A stretch of 64,000 nucleotides of DNA from positions 344,501-408,500 of the forward strand of contig JAJGOT010000321.1 of assembly GCA_022457155.1 (NCBI GenBank), given 5' to 3'. Shown here in pieces: positions 13,073 to 25,500 of the stretch. Source of the DNA: Cladopsammia gracilis (lineage: Eukaryota; Cnidaria; Anthozoa; Scleractinia; Dendrophylliidae). A model generated the notes under the pieces. That model saw only the letters and a program-made list of their open reading frames with translations, made no database searches and was not told where the DNA came from. How positions within the stretch are numbered: the stretch's first letter is position 1; every line of letters begins with the position of its first letter. A program made the position numbers and the translations under genes.

Positions 13073-13074
13073 TA

Positions 13075-14715
13075 TTCTCGCTCTTTACAGAGCGTTTTGT
13101 CAACAAATTCGTGGGCGGCAAGATTTTCATTTTGACTCGTTAGATTCGCAATGGTCAGAGTACGATGGCAAAAATATTTTTCGCAGAACATGGTTTTCAG
13201 TTAAAAGCATTGCCAAATAGCGATCATGAATCACGGGTCACTCGCTTGTACGTTGCGCATTGTTTCTCGTGCTCTTTACAAAGCATTTTACAATCCAGAT
13301 CTAGACGCGCTCTTTTACTCGATCAGTTAACGTAGTTCAGACCTAGAGTACATTAACTGAGGTTTTAAAATATAATGTAGGCCTTTCTATTTGGCGGACA
13401 ATGAGAAATGTGAAATAAATGATGACTTCTCTTTGAAATCCTAACTTGAACAACCAAAAAGCAAGCGCCCGCTTCTCACGACTGAGGGAACATTGTTTCT
13501 GTTGAGATAATTATTCAAATTTGAATCCGTTTGCCGGTCTGGTGGGAGTTTGTAGAAGACATTTTGGAGCGCTATTTTTAGTTTACGAAACACCTTCTAG
13601 AAAATAGCGCTTTGATACTATTTCCACGCATCGTATTAAATCCAAACTTCGCTAATCTTTTGTTTAGACACGAGGCTAACATTTCCTGGGTGAACCTTAG
13701 TTAGCAAGTCCTTTCTTGAAGAGAAAGACCATCCTCAATATCAATGCCGTGTTTTTTCCATAATGAAATCAGCGAGAAAAAAAACGAATTTTAGAACGCG
13801 ATTCGATAGCAGTTGTCCAAATCTCAGGCAAATAAAAAAGGTCTTAAATGATTCCTTAACACCTCTTCTGAAAAAGCCAGGGTGAACCTAACTGCCAAAG
13901 TACTTAGTTTTTTGCTATGGAGTAAAACATACACCTTGTTTCGCCATTTCCCCCCATTTTCTTTGTAGTTTGGCTCTTTTGTCAGACGAAAGCTTTTCAA
14001 ATTTAGCGCTCTCGACCGTAAGAAGGTCCCGGATATGTCGCTGTGTTCTTGGCGATGACACTTTGTGATGCCAGTCATGGAGTAGCGTGCAACTCCTAGG
14101 ACACTTTGTGATGCCAGTCATGGAGTAGCGTACCACCCCGCAGGACAATTTGTGATGACAGTCATGAAGTAGCGTGCACCTGCGAGGACACTTTGTGATG
14201 CCAGTCATGGAGTAGCGTGCCACCCCACAGGACACTTTGTGATGCCAGTCATGGAGTAGCGTGCCACCCCCCCAGGACACTTTGTGATGCCAGTCATGGA
14301 GTAGCATGCAACCCCCTAGGACACTTTGTGATGCAAGTCATGGAGTACCGTGCACTACCAGGACACTTCGTGATGCCAGTCATGGAGTAGCGTAACACAC
14401 CCCGGGACACTTTGTGATGGCAGTCATGGAGTAGCGTGCACCTGCGAGGACACTTTGTGATGCCAGTCATGGAGTAGCGTGCCACCGCCTAGGACACTTT
14501 GTGATGCCAGTCATGGAGTAGCATGTAACCCCCCTAGGACACTTTGTGATGCCAGTCATGGAGTAGCATACAACCCCAGGACACTTTGTGATGCCAGTCA
14601 TGGAGTAGCGTGCCACCCCACAGGTAACTTTGTGATGCCAGTCATGGAGTAGCGAGGCATCGCCCGGAATACCATTGTCTTTCGCGACATGTTCTTACAG
14701 TGCCCAGTTTCTTGC
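13075..14715. repeat. Minisatellite-bearing cassette (copy B)
   Basis: Homologous to copy A from ttctcgctctttacagagcg onward through gacattttggagcgct (about 13555). It carries an extra 13800-14050 block shared with copy C (about 19100-19330), then the minisatellite, then the ccggaataccattgtctttc block, which stops at about 14715. Confidence 0.85.
14054..14655. repeat. Minisatellite, ~43-bp unit, about 14 copies
   Basis: Same unit as at 10535, with about 14 cores (gtcatggagtagc or one-base variants) at 42-45 bp spacing. This is the longest of the three arrays. Variable spacers are mostly C-runs of different length. Confidence 0.95.
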
Positions 14716-15094
14716 GCCCATCTGATTTTCGAAAATTTAATTTAAGACGTGTATGTTTTGTTTAAAAGATGTTTCGCTGCTTTTCATTTTTTTAATTTTT
14801 ATTATGCAGCCTTTACAGAACTTCTACAATACAATACATACAGCACTACTCGCATGGCTAAGAAATATCTAAAATTCTAAAACTCTAAGCTCTAGTTTTC
14901 CAAAATCTTTTAAAACTACTTCTGCGAGTGTTGAAATTTGTTTTGTCGTTTATACGTATTAAGCGAGAGAGGAAGAGAGCGTGCAGTTATATAAGAGTAG
15001 TTCTTTTAACGTGGTAAAGCCAAAACCAAATTGAACTTCACTTCTTGTTAGAATGTGTCTGTACGCGCAGTTTGTTTGCAGCTACAATAGTGCG

Positions 15095-15385
15095 GTTTTC
15101 AATCGAGTGTCGAAATTAATTTCGCGATTGCTTTGGTTTTGTATTGCTACGCTTTGTGATTGTCTAAAAAATCTCGCGCCACTTTCTAAACCAATCAGAA
15201 GTAACACCAAAACCAATCGTGACTAGCTTGTGCACTTTTTCCCGCACTTGGCGACGGCTACACGCACTTGCTACGAGTTCTCATTGGTTCATCGGATTGT
15301 CTGCGCCTGTTGTGATTGGTTAGAGTATACAACACTAAATTGAAATCCACTCTAAGTTTGGTTTTGGTTTTACAAGAGAATAAAA
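15095..15385. repeat. CCAAT-box-rich dispersed repeat (single copy)
   Basis: The segment from gcggttttcaatcgagtgtc to ttggttttggttttac holds many attggtt/aaccaat words and the marker tttcccgc.cttggcg. Related copies lie head-to-head at 23790-24330 and 56500-57035. The surrounding 14720-16500 has no gene I can support. Confidence 0.75.
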
Positions 15386-16543
15386 TGACAATTTACAAAA
15401 TAAACAATATTTAACGAGAAGGTAGTCCTATACGCTAGGTACCACAGTAAAGTGCAAGCCACTTTGTACATGTAAGATCATGTAAGACTAACATAGTAAG
15501 TTAGCAAAGTGCCACGTTCTTACATACAAGGGCGCAAGAAAGGTAAACAAGGTCACACTTCGATCAAAACTGCAGTTTGCACGTTCTTTTTCATTCTTCG
15601 AAAGCACTGTTTTACGTGTAATCATAATCTAATTTATTTAAAAAAAAATTGGTTTCCTCTTGTGCTCGACTGATCTTTGTTTTGAAGTTCCTAGGTAATA
15701 AGTGCTGCATATTTTTGTAACAAGAGTCCTTACCACACTTTTTTATTCTTTCTTTCACAAATTCAAACCTAGCGCTATTAATGACGTTTTAGTGTTTGAA
15801 CATCTGTGAAGGAAATCCTCGTGTGAGCATTCAAAAGAATGCTGATGCGTAATACTGTCAGGTGTCGCTCAGGCTTGCTCCTTGTGCCGGCTCGACTTGT
15901 TTTTTTTTTTCTCTACAATGATGGGGATTGTTCTTGGACGAAATGTTTAGATTACATGCGCGCAGAATATTAGTGAAAAAGGAATGCGCAGAAGGCTTAC
16001 AGTATCAGCCGCTATTTTTCTTTATAGCCCGCGCATGTGGGTCGCGAGCGAAACGAGCGACTTGGAGCAATACAAAGCGTTGTTGTTGGTTCTAAAATAT
16101 TTTACAAACTGAAAATTGGGAATCTTACCTATCTTGGAAGCGATAGGGGTAAGCTTAATTTTGACACCGAAGACCAAAATGAAGAATCGCAGAATTTTCT
16201 AAAATAATGTTAGGCGCTTTTTAACCACTTTCCACAGTAAAATGACAACGTTCCATCTTAAAATAAATAATCGGCAATTATGTTAATAATAACAATAATA
16301 ATTTTCAATGTACAAATGGAACATTCCCATGAAGTTCCAGCCTCGACGGTTACGTTCCCATTCTTGCTATCCCTATTTAGTTTTCATACCATGGCTAAAA
16401 TATCAAATCATTTCATGTTTCATTGGAAGAATAATAAATGTGATATCTGTGAAATTAAATTAGTTGAACAATTTGCAAATGCAAGCATAGTAAACTAAAA
16501 TTGGATGATTAAGATGCTAAGATGTGTCCAGGGAAAGCCGTGA

Positions 16544-19500
16544 TCAAAAAACAAAATCTTTCTCTGCCATGTCCAGCGCCCAGGCAAACTTCTCTCGTTG
16601 CGTTTTGTTGTAAATCTTCTCCACTGGTACTTCGTGTTTCTTGGACCTTGAAAAAGAAAAGAAGAAAATAATAACAAAATTGGTTTGTTTGTTTGTTTGT
16701 TAAGACAAAAAAAGGTTTGACAAGAAGCAATTAAGTGCACTTCAGTAGAACCTCCCAAAATGCAAAGCTACGGTGGTCTCTTTCGGAAGGTGCAGTAATT
16801 TCAATTCGCCACTTTAGGAACGAGAAGGAAACTGGGCCGAGAGAACTTTCGCAACGATTTCTGGGAATGTTACTGGGGACAGAGACAAAAGAAGCGTCTC
16901 CTGTAACGATCCCAGAAGTCGTTGCGAAAGTTCACTCGGCCCAGTTTCCTTCTCGTTTCTAAAGTGGCGAATCATGTATAAAGCACCTATCAGCGAAAAC
17001 TATTTCATCATACGTTTTGATACAAGGGAGTTGTATTACAGTTGCACTGTAACACATTCAGTTTGCGTCTGAAGTGGCACCGAAATGTGGACGAGTGGTC
17101 GACGACGCAATTTTCCCTTTCGTAAACAAGCGATGCCATTTTAGCGACACTTAGAAAAGTTTTCACCAATTTTCGAATTATTTTTCTATCAGAAAAAGAA
17201 AAATACAATTAATTACCTAGAATCGAACCCGGTACCTCTGCATGCTAACATCCCTCCTTCACCACTAGACCAGTGGGTTGATCCGGCAAACCCAAGAAAA
17301 TTTTAAATATAAAAGGTGCTTTTCTTAATGTGACATCTATAACCCTAACCCTATCCCTGGATCTAACCTAATCGCGAATCTAGCTTAGATCTAATAATCG
17401 CTTTACCTAAATCCAGTTTTATCTAATAATGATAGCCTACTTTCATCCCAATCCAGGCATAAACTATAGAGAAATGGCATCGTCCATTACAAAAGGCTTG
17501 GTTACTAATGAATGTTAATGATGGCATCGAACGTAAAAAAATGGCATCGCTTGTTTACGAAAGGGAAATCGGCGTCGACGACCAGAGGTTAAAAACAATA
17601 GAAAAATTCAAATAACCAGCGTTGAAAGTGGCCGTGGTCGCTTAGGAGAGGTTTCAACTATAATTTTTTGACTGAGAAAAATAATGGTATTTTAGAAAAG
17701 TGGCTGCTTAGGAGAGGTAGTCGCACATGGAGTTTCGACTGTAGATGAAAAAAAAAAGAAAAACCCCGTCGAATTTATGAACCGTGCCGTCACAAATGCC
17801 AACTTGAATTATAATCGAACTTTAATCAACGGCCACCTCCCCGCAGCGACCAAGTTTCCTTGTGCCGACTTCGGCCACTCCTCGCAAAATGTTCTGAAGA
17901 GCTTCGAATGCAACTATCATAGAAATTCAACCTGGTTTTCATATATTGGGAAAATCGCAGAAGATCGGGGATTTCAATATTTATGTTCCCGATGTTGGAT
18001 ACAAACGTCGGTTAAATCTTCGACGATAAAATAAAGAAGTTCGACTGTGTGACTTACCAAGCCACTGAGATTCGTGGATCCAAATAATTTAACTTGGAGG
18101 TGCTGTGTGAACTGGTATTTGAGTGGTTTCCTTTTACAAAGTGACGGTTTAATACAGGTCAAGACAATAGAAACAGCTCGTGGGTGACCGCGACCGCTTA
18201 ATAGATGTCAAAATTACAGTAATTAAGGGACGTAATTTTCGGGACTTTGACAACTGACCGCTTAATAGAGGGTGACCGCTTAATACAGGTTCGACTGTAT
18301 CGCGTTTTAACAGTGTTTAAATCGTTTTAAAGTTATTATGAGTGCGTGGAATGTCTATAAAAGGCGTGATGTCCTATTCTTCTCGCTCTTTACAGAGCGT
18401 TTTGTCAACAAATTCGTGTGCGGCAAGATTCTCATTTTGACTCGTTAGATTCGCAATGGTCAGAGTACGATGGCAAAAATATTTTTCGCAGAACACGGTT
18501 TTCAGTTAAAAGCATTGCCAAATAGCGAGCGTGAATCACGGGTCACTCGCTTGTACGTTGCGCATTGTTTCTCGTGCTCTTTACAAAGCATTTTGCAGTC
18601 CAGATCTAGACGCGCTCTTTTACTCGATCAGTTAACGTAGTTCAGACCTAGTGTATATTAAACTGAGGTTTTAAAATATAATGTAGGCCTTACTAGTTGC
18701 CGGACAATGAGAAATGTGAAATAAATGATGGCTTCTCTTTGAAATCCTAACTTGAACAAGCAAAAAGCAAGCGCCCGCCTCTCACGACTGAGAGAACATT
18801 GTAAACTTGTGTTGAGATAATTATTCAAATTTGAATCCGTTTGCCGATCTCGTGGGAGTTTGTAGGAAGACATTTTGGAGCGCTATTTTTAATTTACGGA
18901 ACACCTTCGAGATAATAGCGCTTTGATACTATTTCCTCGCATCGTATTTAATCCAAACTTCGCCAATCTTTTGTTTAGACACGAGGCTAACATTTCCACG
19001 GTGAACCTTAGTTAGCAAGTCCTTTCTTGAAGAGAAAAACCGTCCTGAATATCAATGCGGTGTTTTTCCATACTGAAATCAGCGTAATAAAACGAATTTT
19101 AGAACGCGATTCGATAGCAGTTGTCCAAATCTCAGGCAAATAAAAAGGGTCTTAAATGGTTCCTTAATACCTCTTCTGAAAAAGCCAGGGCGAACCTAAC
19201 CGCCAAAGTACTTAGTTTTTTGTTATGGAGTAAAACATACACCTTGTTTCGCCATTTTCCCCCATTTTCTTTGAAATTTGGCTCTTTTGTCAGACGGAAG
19301 CTTTTCAAATTTAGCGCTCTGGCGTGCTTTTGACGAAGCTCCCGAAGACTTTTTGGGCCCGAAAGCAATTTTTTAAGTGTAGTTTCTAACAAAAGGCGTT
19401 GAACGTTTTAGCCCACAAATCAGCTTAAGTTGTGTAGTAAACGTAAGATTTTATTGCTTAGCTTTCAAATTCAACAAAAACCGAATCTTTATTGGTAAAC

Positions 19501-22500
19501 ATTCTACACGTCACACAGCTTTTCGGGTCCGAAAAATGTTCGGGACTTTCGAGAAACGCACGCCTGGACCGTAAGAAGGTCCCGGATATGTCGCTGTATT
19601 CTCGGCGATGACACTTTGTGATGCCAGTCATGGACTAGTGTGCACCCCCCACAACACTTTGCGATTCCAGTCCTGGAGAAGCGTGCCACCTCCCAGACAC
19701 TTTGTGATGCCACTCATGGAGTAGCCCGCACCCCTCCAGGACACTTTGTGATACCAGTCATGGAGTGCGTGCACCACCCCAGGACACTTTGTGATGACAG
19801 TCATGGAGTACCATGCACCCGCCCAGGACACTTTGTGATGGCAGTCATGGAGTAGCGTACCACGCCCCAGGACACTTTGTGATGGCAGTCATGGAGTAGC
19901 GAACCACACCGCAGGACACTTTGTGATGGCAGTCATGAAGTAGCGTACCACACCGCAGGACACTTTGTGATGCCAGTCATGGAGTAGCGTGCACCCCCCT
20001 GGACACTTTGTGATGCCAGTCATAGAGTAGCGTGCACCCGCCCAGGACACTTTGTGATACCAGTCATGGAGTAGCGTGGCATCGCCCTGAATGCCATTGT
20101 CTTTCGCGACACGTACTTACAGTGCCAAGTTTCTTGATGCGCAGCATGTTTATTTGCATATACAGAACCAGTCGGTTGTATTTGCTCAACAGAATAAGCT
20201 TTGGGTTGCTGCTGCTGGCATCGACCATTACAAAAGGCTTGGTTACTAATGAATGTTAATGATGGCATCGAACGTTAAAAATGGCATCGCTTGTTTACGA
20301 AAGGGAAATCGGCGTCGACGACCAGAGGTTAAAAACAATAGAAAAATTCAAATAACCAGCGTTCAAAGTGGCCGCGGTCGCTTAGGAAAGGTTTCAACTA
20401 TAATTTTTTGACTGAGAAAAATATTGGTATTTTAGAAAAGTGGCCGCTTAGGAGAGGTAGTCGCACATGGAGTTTCGACTGTAGATGAAAAAAAAAAAAA
20501 GAAAAACCCCGTCGAATTTATGAACCGTGCCGTCGCTATGCCAACTTCAATTATAATCGAACTTCAATCAACGGCCACCTCCCCGCAGCGACCAAGTTTC
20601 CTCGTGCCGACTTCGGCCACTCCTCGCAAAATGTTCTATAGAGGTTTGAATGCAACTATCATAGAAATTCAACCTGGTTTTCATATATTGGGAAAATCGC
20701 AGAAGATCGGGGATTTCAATATTTATGTTCCCGATGTTGGATACAAACGTCGGTTAAATCTTGACGAAAAAATAAAGAAGTTCGACTGTGCGACTTACCA
20801 AGCCACTGAGATTCGTGGATCCAAATAATTTAACTTGGAGGTGCCGAGTGCGATTTCTTTGTTTTCCTCCTTGTCTGTAGCTGTTACATTCAGTTTAAAA
20901 AGTTGATCTTCTAGTCTTTGAGCTTGAGCTTTTTTCTTTTCCAGCTGCCTGAAAGGAAACAAGAAAAATCCCTTGTAAAATATTGAAAAACAAATGGTAC
21001 CATGCAAAAGTACTGCCGAAGAGGTTTCATTTGAATGGTCACACCATAGGATTTCGTTGACAAACTTAAAAGTTAGAACTACACTACATGTCTCCATAAT
21101 TGATTCCGAGAGTGAAAGGTTTAATCAAATTGGTTAATTAAAGGGATGGTTTTGAGCTTTCCCGTGTGAACGCCGAGTTTGATCCTTTACGTTCGTTCAT
21201 CCGCCACCTTGAATAACAAAGCAGGAGTACAAACCCTCCCGGGGGGGGGGGGGGGGGGGGAAGATTTCCTGCGTCGTGTCTTGCAGTGTTTAGCCTGTGT
21301 TTTTTGGTGGGCGAGAGCTGAATTTAAGAATCTGTTTATGCAAAAAATACATATAAATATCTTCGAATGAAGTAAATAAATAAAATACAAAAAAAGGAAC
21401 ACATTGTTTGCCATTTTCGTTTCGTAAAACGTCCTTAGCCTCACACCCAGACCCTTGGCCGCGTCATTTAACTCACCCCAGTCCCCTGTTTAACTCATCG
21501 TTCGTTCGCCCCTAAAATATGCCAGCTTTGCAGTTTACCCAGTTAACCCTTGTTTCAAATCACCTACTTTTTCGTTTTTTCATCCTTGCTTTCTTTAGCT
21601 TGAATCTTCAATCCTTTGACCTCCTTCTTTACTTCTTTGATTGCTTTCTTTTTCTCTGCAATCTGAACATCAACAACAACAGTTCATCTTGCAATTTATT
21701 TCTATGCCAAGTAGCGCAGTGTGACCTCTAAAAGGTACTACGACAAAGGGAATTATTGCAGGGTTTGTGACGAAACTGTGTTAAGATCAGTATTGACCAA
21801 GTCCCAAAGTCGTATATGAAATGCTGCTAAAACGCCAGAAGGAAGAACCGAGGAGAAGAAAGCGAATTCTCGAAAGGAGGAAACTCAACCATGCAACTTT
21901 TCTAAACAGTGCACCATAAATTCAATCCCTTAGGAACATTCCAAGTGTTCGCTTATGGAAGTTGAAAAATGCTGTTTTTGTTTATGGCTCATTGGGGAGA
22001 AGACAGGTAGTTTTCTGTTAATGAGCTCTCTCCTACGGGAGATGTAAGTTAGACAAACTTTAGCTGTACATTCTATTAAACAAATAGTTGCATACCTTGT
22101 TTTGAAGATTTGTCATTGCTTTGTCAAAAGTCTTGGGAACTGAGCGCTGATAAGAGAAACAAAAAAGTTAGCACTACGCTACCCTGCTTTTTTCGACTTA
22201 TTTGGATTGGGTAAAACGGATTTCAGGCAAAAGCCGTATGTAAATCGTGAAGCATCATGGAACCACTTTCAACAAAAGAGAGAATTATAATTTAAGACCA
22301 AACAGACTTCGAAACAAAAATAAAAGACCCAGCAAGATTCTTGAAGAGAAATGCTGTACAAAATTAACTTCAACTTGTTCCTTTTCACTGCATTATCAGT
22401 TCAGGTTTTCTAATAGCCCCAATACCAACCGTAACTTGCTCTCACGCGTTTTCCCGCGTTTGGCGCAGGTTACATGTATTTGCTTCGAGTTCTGATTGGC

Positions 22501-25500
22501 TCATTGGATTGTCTGTGTCAGTTGTGATTGGTCAGAGTAAAGCGTCGGCTGCACATTCTAACATTGTTCTACAACATTTGCTGGTTCAACAATGTTAGAA
22601 CGTGTAGCCGGCATGTTAGATGATGTTTGTCCAACATTTTTTGTTAGAAAAATGTTTGATCGGAAATCAAATGTTTTGATCGGAACGTGTAGCCGGGGCT
22701 TAACAACTTTGGTGTTGGTTTTAGGACACTCGAGTGAAAACGCACTAAAGTGTCTACGTACCTGATGGTTACATAGAATAGCCACAGCACGGTTAGCTCG
22801 ATTGTACGACAACACTTTAGCGTTGACATTTTCTTCAGGTTCAGTCAGCTTGTCCAATTGATCCTGCAGTGTCATAGAGGCGTTGTATGTTCGGAAAACC
22901 TTCGCTGTTAGACCTTCCATCAAATCCGATAAGTACTTGTTCAGTGAAGTCGTCTAAAGAAAGCAGAATGTAAGCGGAAGATAACACTGCAAACTCTTAA
23001 CACCAGGTTCGTTCGGAGCCACCGCCGACAGTTACTTTGAGGTGCCAGGGTGACGAAATGCTGGGGGTAACAGTGTGATGGACAAGTATCCCATCCAGGA
23101 GGGATTAGTTATACTCCTAGTCACTTCATAGTATATAAACCAGGTCACCCTGTGATGGACAAGCATCCCATCCAGGGGGAGTAGTAATACTCCTAGTCAC
23201 TTCATAGTATATAAACCAGGTCACCCTGTGATGGACAAGCATCCCATCCAGGGGGAGTAGTAATACTCCTAGTCACTTCATAGTATATAAACCAGGTCAC
23301 CCTGTGATGGCCCAGCATCCCATCCAGGGAAGAGTAGCAATTCTCCTAGTTGCTTCATGCTACAGAAACTGGGTTAAGCTCCGGCCGAGTGGGCACCCTG
23401 TGGCTCGTGAGGGTCTTTACGTTTTACTTTCATTTTTTCACTCACTTCACCCATTTCACTTATAAAATCTCCAGACCATGAATTGGCATCAATCGTAATT
23501 ATTATAAAATGATGATGTACTTACTGATAATCTATCGAACAAATCATCTCCATCCTGCTTTCCTTTCATGAATATGCTTAAATTCTTGTACACCTACCAA
23601 CATAGTAAATGCGTTTTTTTAGCTCTTCGTTTTTTTAAGGAACTGGCCTTCTCAAAACAAATCGTACCAGTTTTGTAACAACTTCGATTAAACAAATCAT
23701 GAAATTCCACATAGTCACACACCCATCATTGAACTCAACGATTGTACGTCAGTATTTTGTTTGTTTGTTTCAAAAGAGCGGTTTTCAATTGAGTGCCATA
23801 GAGCAGTTTTCAATTGAGTGTGAAAAGTAATTACACAATTGCTTTGGTTTTGCATTGCTACGCTTTGTGATTGGCTAAAAAATCTCGCGCCACTTCCTCG
23901 ACCAATCAGAAGTAAAACCAAAACCAATCGTGACTTTCTCGCACGCGTTTTCCCGCGCTTGGCGCCGCTGACATGTAATTGCTTCGAGCTCTGATTGGTT
24001 CATTGGATTGTTTACGACTGCTGTGATTGGTCAGAGTAATTACTTTGGTTTTGGTTTTACCACACTTAATTTAAAACTGCTGTAAAACCAAAACCAAAGT
24101 AATCATTCTAACCAATCACAACAGACGCAGACAATCAAATGAACCAATCAGAACACGAAGCAAATACATGTAGCCGGCGCCAAGCGCGGGAAAACGCGTG
24201 CGAGCAAGTCACGATTGGTTTTGGTTTTACTTCTGATTGGTTAAGAAAGAAGCACGAGATTTTTTAGCCAATCACAAAGCGTAGCAATGCAAAACCAAAG
24301 CAATCGCGGCACTCGTTGAAAATCGCTCTAAAATACAGCAAACCAGAGAACCAGAAACAGGAGAAAATTTCATTTCTCTTACCTTCTTTTCTACTGGCAC
24401 GAAGTTCCAGTATCGGACAGAGTCTTTACCGAGGAAGTCAAACTCAACCACAAACTCCTTATCCTCCCACTCCTCGTGCAATTCTAGAAATAAAAAACCG
24501 TTCATGATCAGTCAGATGGAGGGGTTAGTTTCTACAGAAACTGTGGTGCTGTGTCAATGGGAAATGAAACATGAAAATTTGGTTTTATCAAATAAGTTGA
24601 CGTGGTAAATTTGCTATTGTAAAGAGATTCCAAAGCTGAAGTTTCGAGCAGTAGGCTTTCGTCAGTGCGAGGGTATTACCCACTCTGACGAAATACTAGA
24701 CTGCGTTCAGTCTCTTATTTTTCCTTTGGTTTGTCGAAAACAAAGACGGGTCCAGACCAATCGGATAAAAACATGGTATGGATCGTTTCGCGGAGAAAAA
24801 CATGCGGTCCGAACCACTTTTTTTAAGGGGTTTGAGCCAATTTTTTCACAGCAGGGACATGTAGTTTAAGGTAAGTCTACCAATTAACGACAACTTGTTG
24901 TTTAGATTTGGGCTTAAACGCCGGACTTCCGCGGTGCTTATCATTTAATCAAAAATCCCGGTAATTACGTTTGAAAGCAAATAAAACAGTCCGTTTTGCA
25001 GAAATTTCGGTTGGAAATTGTTGTGTATGTTCTGAGGAAGTCCTTTCATCCCGGTTGGTACGAACCAACCGAAATATCTCAGCTGTTTCTCTGCTATTTC
25101 AGCTTCACACTTAAATTAAGGTATTGATTGACTGACTGACTGACTGACTGACTGATTGACTGATTGACTGATTGACTGGCTGACTGATTGATTGATTGAT
25201 TGATTGACTGATTGATTACCATTTGACCATTTCTCTTGGTCCCAATCTTATAACAATGTGAAAACAAAAACCGGAAAATGAATTGTAAAAGGTAAGCGAT
25301 ATCTCTTTTGGCTTATTCAGTTGGAATGCTGATTTTGGAGAAACCCTTACAATTATTTAACGGCCATCCCAACTTTTTTTTCCTGCAAATGGTAAGCGCC
25401 CCAGGTCTTCATGACTAGCGCCCTTGCTATTTGGACACTTTACCTCCTTTCATAGAAGGGGTGAGTTTCACATAATGCCGATCACAAGTCTTACTTACTG

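Noticed and set aside
13915..14485. Long open frames with repeated [20 protein letters not shown] translation on the minus strand
   Set aside because: They follow the minisatellite unit and change frame with spacer length; no start, domain or splice context supports a protein.
20520..20828. 102-codon plus-strand ORF with a shorter relative at 17777
   Set aside because: It is the antisense of the duplicated TOP1 intron 30/exon 30 block; similarity between the two reflects DNA duplication, not a gene family.
22558..22923. 121-codon minus-strand ORF
   Set aside because: The first part is TOP1 exon 27; the remainder reads past its donor at 22761 into intron.
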